A stretch of DNA of 10,425 bases from Nitrospinota bacterium (GTDB lineage: Bacteria; Tectomicrobia; Entotheonellia; J063): positions 1 to 10,425 of the forward strand of contig RFHZ01000617.1 of the NCBI GenBank assembly GCA_003696125.1, given 5' to 3'. The position numbers were made by a program, and so were the translations under genes. Below the pieces are notes generated by a model. That model did not search any database, was not told where the DNA came from, and was given only the letters and a program-made list of their open reading frames with translations. Each line of letters begins with the position of its first letter. The first letter of the stretch is position 1. This document shows positions 6,579 to 10,425 of this stretch, piece after piece.

Positions 6579-7481
6579 ATGAAGTTTCTCATCTGCTATG
6601 ATGGAAAGGAATACTCTGAACAGGCCCTCCGTTTCGGCGGGAAGGTGGCCAAACGCCTCGATGCCGATGTCTCGGTGCTCTATGTCCAGCCACCGGTGTC
6701 CAGCTTCAACCGGGACGAGCTGGCCATTGCACACAAGAAGCTCTCGGAATGGGAGATCGACCTCCCGGGTGTCCGCTTTTTGAAGCGTGCCCAGGAGATA
6801 TTACTCGAGCTCGACGTGGTGATGCGCAACGAAAACGGAGAAGCGGTAGAGCGCCATCCCCTCAAATGGGGGATCAAGGGAGCCTTTGAGACGCACTATC
6901 TGGGATACCATGGACAGAACATCCGTTTGCGACTGCGGGAAGGGGAGGTGGCAGAGGAGATACTGAAAGAGGCAGAGGAAAACGCCTACGACCTGGTCAT
7001 TACCGGTTCACGAGGGCATCGCGGTCTTTACCGCTTTTTTCTCGGTAGTGTCGCCCAGCGGGTAGCCCAGTTTGCCCCCTGTTCGGTCCTCGTCGCCAAG
7101 AATATCAAGGAGGATGATAACGTGTTGATCTGCACCGATGGATCGCCAGGAGCGGAGAAGGCCGAGCATTGGGGTCTGCAGATCGCCAGGGCACTGGGGG
7201 CAGAGGTGACCATCCTTTCCGTAGCGGAGAACGAAGAGAAGGAAGAGTCTGCCCGGCATTGTACCGAACGGGTCCAGAAGCTCCTGGCCGATTTCCAGCT
7301 CAGCGGGAAACAAAAGGTGAGAGTCGGGCGTCCCAGCGAAGTGATCATAGAAGAAGCCGAGGATCACGATATCGTGGTGCTCGGTGCCAGCCGGCGGACA
7401 GGGGTTTCTCGCTTTCTGCTGGGCAGCGTTCCGCTCAAGGTGAGTGCATATGGCCTCTGCCCGGTCCTGATTGTGCGATGA
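6579..7481 (+). CDS. Universal stress protein with two Usp domains
   Basis: The 300-residue protein holds two UspA folds (about 1-175 and 181-300), each starting with a hydrophobic strand and acidic end (LICYDGKEYSEQAL, 4-17; LICTDGSPGAEKA, 183-195). Domain 1 has a perfect nucleotide-binding motif G-2x-G-9x-G-S (G143, G146, G156, S157). Domain 2 has the same layout (G269 to S283), but the second glycine is Arg272. Domain 1 carries an extra insert (about 58-118), including KWGIKGAFETHYLGY. Usp proteins bind ATP or other nucleotides and act in stress and in control of transporters, usually in the cytoplasm. The longest reading would start at 6468 inside the transporter gene, giving a Pro-rich non-homologous tail. 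ATG 6579, just after the transporter stop and behind GGAGAG (6559-6564) and AGGGTGAG (6567-6574), is the convincing start. Its position suggests it serves the transporter upstream. Confidence 0.88.
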   Translation: MKFLICYDGKEYSEQALRFGGKVAKRLDADVSVLYVQPPVSSFNRDELAIAHKKLSEWEIDLPGVRFLKRAQEILLELDVVMRNENGEAVERHPLKWGIKGAFETHYLGYHGQNIRLRLREGEVAEEILKEAEENAYDLVITGSRGHRGLYRFFLGSVAQRVAQFAPCSVLVAKNIKEDDNVLICTDGSPGAEKAEHWGLQIARALGAEVTILSVAENEEKEESARHCTERVQKLLADFQLSGKQKVRVGRPSEVIIEEAEDHDIVVLGASRRTGVSRFLLGSVPLKVSAYGLCPVLIVR

Positions 7482-7521
7482 CTCCTCTGGCGAGGGGAGC
7501 TGGGGGCAGAGAGAAGCCGGT

Positions 7522-7534
7522 CTTGCCTGGCAAG
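7522..7534. other. 13-bp palindrome in the gap before the DUF3108 gene
   Basis: CTTGCC and GGCAAG are perfectly inverted around a single T. The central spacing is too short for a good RNA hairpin, but it looks like a dimeric regulator site. No promoter elements are recognised beside it, and it may be chance. Confidence 0.2.
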
Positions 7535-7557
7535 TTTCTGGTGAAGGGAGGAGTGCT

Positions 7558-8316
7558 ATGATTGCCCGCTTCTTTGCTCTGACCCTCCTCTTGACCCTCA
7601 GCCTGGGCTGGGGGTGGGTTTACCCCTCTGTGCAGAGAGAGGAAGGAGGCGTTCCATTTGGGCCGGGAGAACGGTTACGTTTTCAGGTCACCTGGCTCGG
7701 CATCCCGGCCGGTGAGGCGGAGTTCCAGGTGGTGTCCCAAACGGTGTGGAAGGGGAAACCGGTCTATCATCTGGTGGCCACGGTCAGGTCTTCCCAGTTC
7801 CTCTCCCTCTTCTACAAGATCAGAGATCGACTCGAGTCCTATTGGGACAGGACGTATCTCATCCCCTGGTACTTCTCCCTGCGCCAGCGGGAGGGACGGT
7901 ACCGGAGTTATAGAGAGGTGATCTTTGATCATGCCCAGAGCCAGGCCCTGTACCAGAAGAATCGCCGTCCTCCGCGTGCCATCCCTGTGCCAAACGGGGT
8001 GCAGGACTCCCTCTCCAGCCTCTATTATCTCCGGACCTTGCCCCTGCAGGTAGGACAGCGCCTGACCATCCCCCTCTGGGTGGGCAGTGGGGTGAAGAGC
8101 GTTGAGGTGCGGGTACTGCGGAGGGAGGCATTGGAGACCAGGTGGGGAGAGATAGAGGCCTTTGTGGTTCAGCCGTTGATTACGGAAGGAGAGGGGATCT
8201 TTCGAGACAAGCGGGACCTCCTGATCTGGCTATCCAGCGACCGGCGTAAGCTCCCCCTCAAGGTGTCGATGCGTATCGCGATTGGACACATCGAGGGAAC
8301 CCTGGTCGAGCGATAA
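7558..8316 (+). CDS. Exported DUF3108 family protein
   Basis: The 252-residue protein begins with a signal-like N-terminus: one Arg, a run of hydrophobic residues (5-21), then a polar stretch. It should be exported to the periplasm or outer membrane; there is no lipobox cysteine. The body has the DUF3108 pattern: FGPGERLRFQVTWLGIPAGE (34-53), a Ser-rich strand then FYKIRDRLESYWD (85-97), PNGVQDSLSSLYYLRTLPL (145-163) and a C-terminal WLSSDRRKLPLKVSMRIAIG (224-243). The family is beta-rich and of unproved function. ATG 7558 is chosen because GGAGG (7547-7551) lies 6 nt upstream and the signal sequence follows at once; a longer reading from 7471 would overlap the Usp gene and add 29 residues without family likeness. 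It lies 76 bp after the Usp gene and probably ends the cluster, since a promoter for secA follows. Confidence 0.85.
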   Translation: MIARFFALTLLLTLSLGWGWVYPSVQREEGGVPFGPGERLRFQVTWLGIPAGEAEFQVVSQTVWKGKPVYHLVATVRSSQFLSLFYKIRDRLESYWDRTYLIPWYFSLRQREGRYRSYREVIFDHAQSQALYQKNRRPPRAIPVPNGVQDSLSSLYYLRTLPLQVGQRLTIPLWVGSGVKSVEVRVLRREALETRWGEIEAFVVQPLITEGEGIFRDKRDLLIWLSSDRRKLPLKVSMRIAIGHIEGTLVER

Positions 8317-8375
8317 GCGGGAAGATGCCCTGCTCTCCCGGGAAGGTTTCCCCCTTTCCCTCTTCTGTCTCTCTG

Positions 8376-8384
8376 TGGTATACT
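8376..8384 (+). promoter_or_regulatory. Extended -10 promoter candidate for secA
   Basis: TGGTATACT combines the TGn extension with a TATACT box (8379-8384). No good -35 is present at 17-18 bp (TTCCCT or TTTCCC), which fits an extended -10 promoter. Transcription from about 8391 would give a leader of about 87 nt before the secA ATG. It lies 60 bp after the DUF3108 stop. Confidence 0.5.
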
Positions 8385-8437
8385 AGACTTCGGTGTGCAT
8401 GTAACGGACATGATTATACGCTGGTAGTACCCAGAGC

Positions 8438-8456
8438 CCTGAGAGGATCTCCCAGG
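8438..8456 (+). other. Hairpin in the secA 5' leader
   Basis: CCTG (8438-8441) pairs with CAGG (8453-8456), and GAG (8443-8445) with CTC (8449-8451), leaving one A-C mismatch and a 3-nt loop. Its 3' arm overlaps the purine-rich AGGAAGG (8454-8460), upstream of the likely secA ribosome site AAAAGGG (8462-8468). A smaller dyad CATGT/ACATG (8398-8402 with 8408-8412) lies before it. It could modulate secA translation; this is inference. Confidence 0.3.
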
Positions 8457-8477
8457 AAGGTAAAAGGGTAAAAAGCG

Positions 8478-10425
8478 ATGATACAGCGGATACTGACCAA
8501 AATAATCGGTAGCAAAAACGAACGGGAACTGCGTCGGCTCCAGCCCCTGGTTGATCGCATCAATCAACTGGAACCCTCTGTACAGCGCCTCTCTGATGCC
8601 CAGCTCCAGGCCAAAACGGCGGAGTTCAAGCAGCGGATCGCCAACGGTGAACCGCTCGATAGCCTCCTCTGTGAAGCCTTTGCCGTGGTCCGGGAGGTGG
8701 CGCGACGGGTGTTGAACATGCGCCACTTTGATGTACAACTGATCGGTGGCATCGTGTTGCACGAGGGGAAGATCGCCGAGATGAAGACCGGCGAAGGGAA
8801 GACCCTGGTGGCCACGTTGCCGGTCTACCTGAACAGCCTCACCGGTCGGGGTGTGCATGTCGTTACCGTGAACGACTACCTGGCCCGCCGCGATAGTGAG
8901 TGGATGGGAGGGATCTACCGCTTTCTCGGCCTCGAAGTGGGTACCATCCAGCATGACATGGATGATAATGCCCGCCGGAAAGCCTACCAGGCAGATGTGA
9001 CCTATGGAACCAATAACGAATTCGGGTTCGACTATCTGCGCGATAACATGAAATTCTCCCTGGAAGACTATGTGCAGCGGGAACTCCACTACGCCATTGT
9101 CGATGAGGTCGATAGCATCCTGATCGACGAAGCCCGCACTCCGCTTATCATCTCTGGCCCGGCTGAGGAATCGACGGACAAATACTATATCATTGACCGG
9201 ATTATTCCGCGCCTGCGCCGTGACCGGGATTATACGGTAGATGAAAAGCTGCGCACCGTGACCCTGACCGAAGAAGGGGTGGCCCGGGTGGAGAAGCTGC
9301 TGCATGTCGATAATCTCTACGATCCGGCAAACATCGAGACGCTACACCACGTGAACCAGGCCCTGAAGGCGCATGTGCTCTTTAAACGGGATGTGGATTA
9401 TGTGGTCAAAGATGGCCAGGTGATCATCGTGGATGAATTCACCGGCCGTTTGATGCCAGGAAGACGGTACAGCGATGGACTCCATCAGGCCCTGGAGGCC
9501 AAGGAGCGGGTCAAGGTGGCCAATGAGAACCAGACCCTGGCCTCCATCACCTTCCAGAACTATTTCCGCATGTACGAGAAGCTGGCCGGCATGACCGGGA
9601 CGGCCGATACGGAAGCGGAGGAGTTCCATGAGATCTACGGACTCGATGTCGTCGTGATCCCCACCAACCGTCCCCTGATCCGGTACAACTACCCGGACGT
9701 GGTCTATCGGACCGAACGGGAGAAGTTTCAGGCCGTGGTGGAAGAGATCATCGAACTGCACCGCCAGGGACGACCGGTCCTGGTAGGAACCACCTCCATT
9801 GAGAAATCGGAACGTCTCAGCCGCATGCTGAAAGCCCGAGGCATTCCTCATCACGTGCTCAACGCCAAGCATCATGAGAAGGAAGCGGAGATCGTGGCCC
9901 AGGCCGGTCAGCGCGGGGCGGTGACCATTGCTACGAACATGGCGGGACGGGGTACCGATATCGTGCTGGGGGAGGGTGTGGCCCAGCTCGGTGGGCTGCA
10001 CATCATCGGTACCGAACGCCACGAGAGCCGGCGGATCGATAACCAGTTACGGGGACGAGCCGGCCGGCAGGGTGATCCCGGCTCCTCGCGCTTTTATCTC
10101 TCGCTGGAGGATGATCTGTTGCGGATTTTCGGCTCCGATCGTATCTCCGGCATCATGAACAAACTCGGGATGGAAGAAGGGGTGCCTATCGAGCATAAGA
10201 TGATTACCCGGGCCATCGAGAATGCCCAGCGCAAGGTGGAGGGACACAACTTCGATATCCGGAAGCACCTCCTCGAGTACGATGATGTCATGAACAAGCA
10301 GCGGGAGGTGATCTACGAGCAGCGGCGCCAGATCCTCAAAGGGGGTCCTGAGCTGCGTGAGATGCTGCTCGAGTTCCTGGAGGAGGTGGTCGATGACCTC
10401 CTGGAGAATACGATCGATCCAGACC
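8478..10425 (+). CDS. secA: Preprotein translocase ATPase SecA (3' end outside window)
   Basis: SecA is the motor ATPase that drives unfolded preproteins through SecYEG. The frame is open to the window edge, 649 codons of the usual 830-950, so the C-terminal helical wing/scaffold end and any zinc-binding tail are not visible. Seen in order: the N-terminal helix ending in NERELRRL (14-21), the Walker A motif MKTGEGKT (102-109), THE PPXD landmark [16 protein letters not shown] (176-191), the DEAD-type Walker [15 protein letters not shown] (209-222), [20 protein letters not shown] (318-337), [12 protein letters not shown] (372-383), [13 protein letters not shown] (486-498) and [16 protein letters not shown] (522-537). 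All catalytic motifs are intact. The domain order is nucleotide-binding domain 1, preprotein cross-linking domain, nucleotide-binding domain 2, then the scaffold helix. Start ATG 8478 has AAAAGGG 9 nt upstream and matches the family N-terminus. Confidence 0.97.
   Translation, partial: MIQRILTKIIGSKNERELRRLQPLVDRINQLEPSVQRLSDAQLQAKTAEFKQRIANGEPLDSLLCEAFAVVREVARRVLNMRHFDVQLIGGIVLHEGKIAEMKTGEGKTLVATLPVYLNSLTGRGVHVVTVNDYLARRDSEWMGGIYRFLGLEVGTIQHDMDDNARRKAYQADVTYGTNNEFGFDYLRDNMKFSLEDYVQRELHYAIVDEVDSILIDEARTPLIISGPAEESTDKYYIIDRIIPRLRRDRDYTVDEKLRTVTLTEEGVARVEKLLHVDNLYDPANIETLHHVNQALKAHVLFKRDVDYVVKDGQVIIVDEFTGRLMPGRRYSDGLHQALEAKERVKVANENQTLASITFQNYFRMYEKLAGMTGTADTEAEEFHEIYGLDVVVIPTNRPLIRYNYPDVVYRTEREKFQAVVEEIIELHRQGRPVLVGTTSIEKSERLSRMLKARGIPHHVLNAKHHEKEAEIVAQAGQRGAVTIATNMAGRGTDIVLGEGVAQLGGLHIIGTERHESRRIDNQLRGRAGRQGDPGSSRFYLSLEDDLLRIFGSDRISGIMNKLGMEEGVPIEHKMITRAIENAQRKVEGHNFDIRKHLLEYDDVMNKQREVIYEQRRQILKGGPELREMLLEFLEEVVDDLLENTIDPD

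Noticed and set aside
7482-7499. Hairpin just after the Usp stop (CTCCTC with GAGGGG)
   Set aside because: It is a short stem with a wobble pair and no T tract; it is unlikely to terminate between the Usp and DUF3108 genes.
8336-8352. Intrinsic terminator after the DUF3108 gene (GGGAA/TTCCC and CGGGA/TCCCG stems)
   Set aside because: The stems are only 5 bp and are followed by C-rich sequence without a proper T tract.
8410-8427. Five-codon leader ORF before secA (ATG to TAG), and a start-stop ATGTAA at 8399
   Set aside because: There is no ribosome site and no arrest-peptide-like content. It is far shorter than SecM-type leaders; chance is the simpler explanation.
8169-9305. Minus-strand open frame of 378 codons
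   Set aside because: It overlaps the 3' end of the DUF3108 gene and the 5' part of secA, both of which have clear family motifs. Its translation shows no recognisable domain; it is a composition-driven shadow.

Overview
All genes in this window lie on the + strand, and the content reads as ordinary chromosome of a free-living Gram-negative-type bacterium. The base composition is moderately GC-rich by eye. An exported DUF3108 protein, MreB, and a pyruvoyl-dependent (archaeal/deep-branching type) arginine decarboxylase paired with agmatinase suggest a lineage such as Desulfobacterota, NC10 or Nitrospirota. That placement is inference and cannot be settled from this window. I see no rRNA, tRNA, CRISPR array, phage gene or transposase.

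Layout. (1) 1-594: the C-terminal part of thiL (thiamine-monophosphate kinase), cut by the window edge. (2) 598-2210: a strong sigma-70-like promoter just after the thiL stop, a short leader with a hairpin, then a two-gene putrescine operon. The operon holds pyruvoyl-dependent arginine decarboxylase and agmatinase, which together convert arginine to agmatine to putrescine plus urea. (3) 2326-3348: mreB, without mreC or mreD behind it. (4) 3349-3679: about 330 bp without a gene. It holds a large terminator-like hairpin (3414-3461) and then a 131-bp MITE-like palindromic element (3488-3618) with 13-bp terminal inverted repeats, a 4-bp flanking duplication and internal inverted arrays of a 9-nt unit. 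(5) 3680-8316: a co-directional cluster of mgtE (Mg2+ channel/transporter), a divergent DASS/SLC13-type transporter, a tandem universal-stress-domain protein and an exported DUF3108 protein, with gaps of 80, 29 and 76 bp. (6) 8376-10425: a candidate extended -10 promoter, a 5' leader with a hairpin, and secA running off the right edge.

The window shows two functional modules (putrescine synthesis; ion/solute transport with a nucleotide-binding stress protein) between housekeeping genes (thiL, mreB, secA). I found no convincing new multi-gene system. The points most worth a second look are the MITE-like element at 3488-3618, the loss of both canonical SNT motifs in the DASS-like transporter, and the two putrescine genes lying in one reading frame separated by a single TGA.
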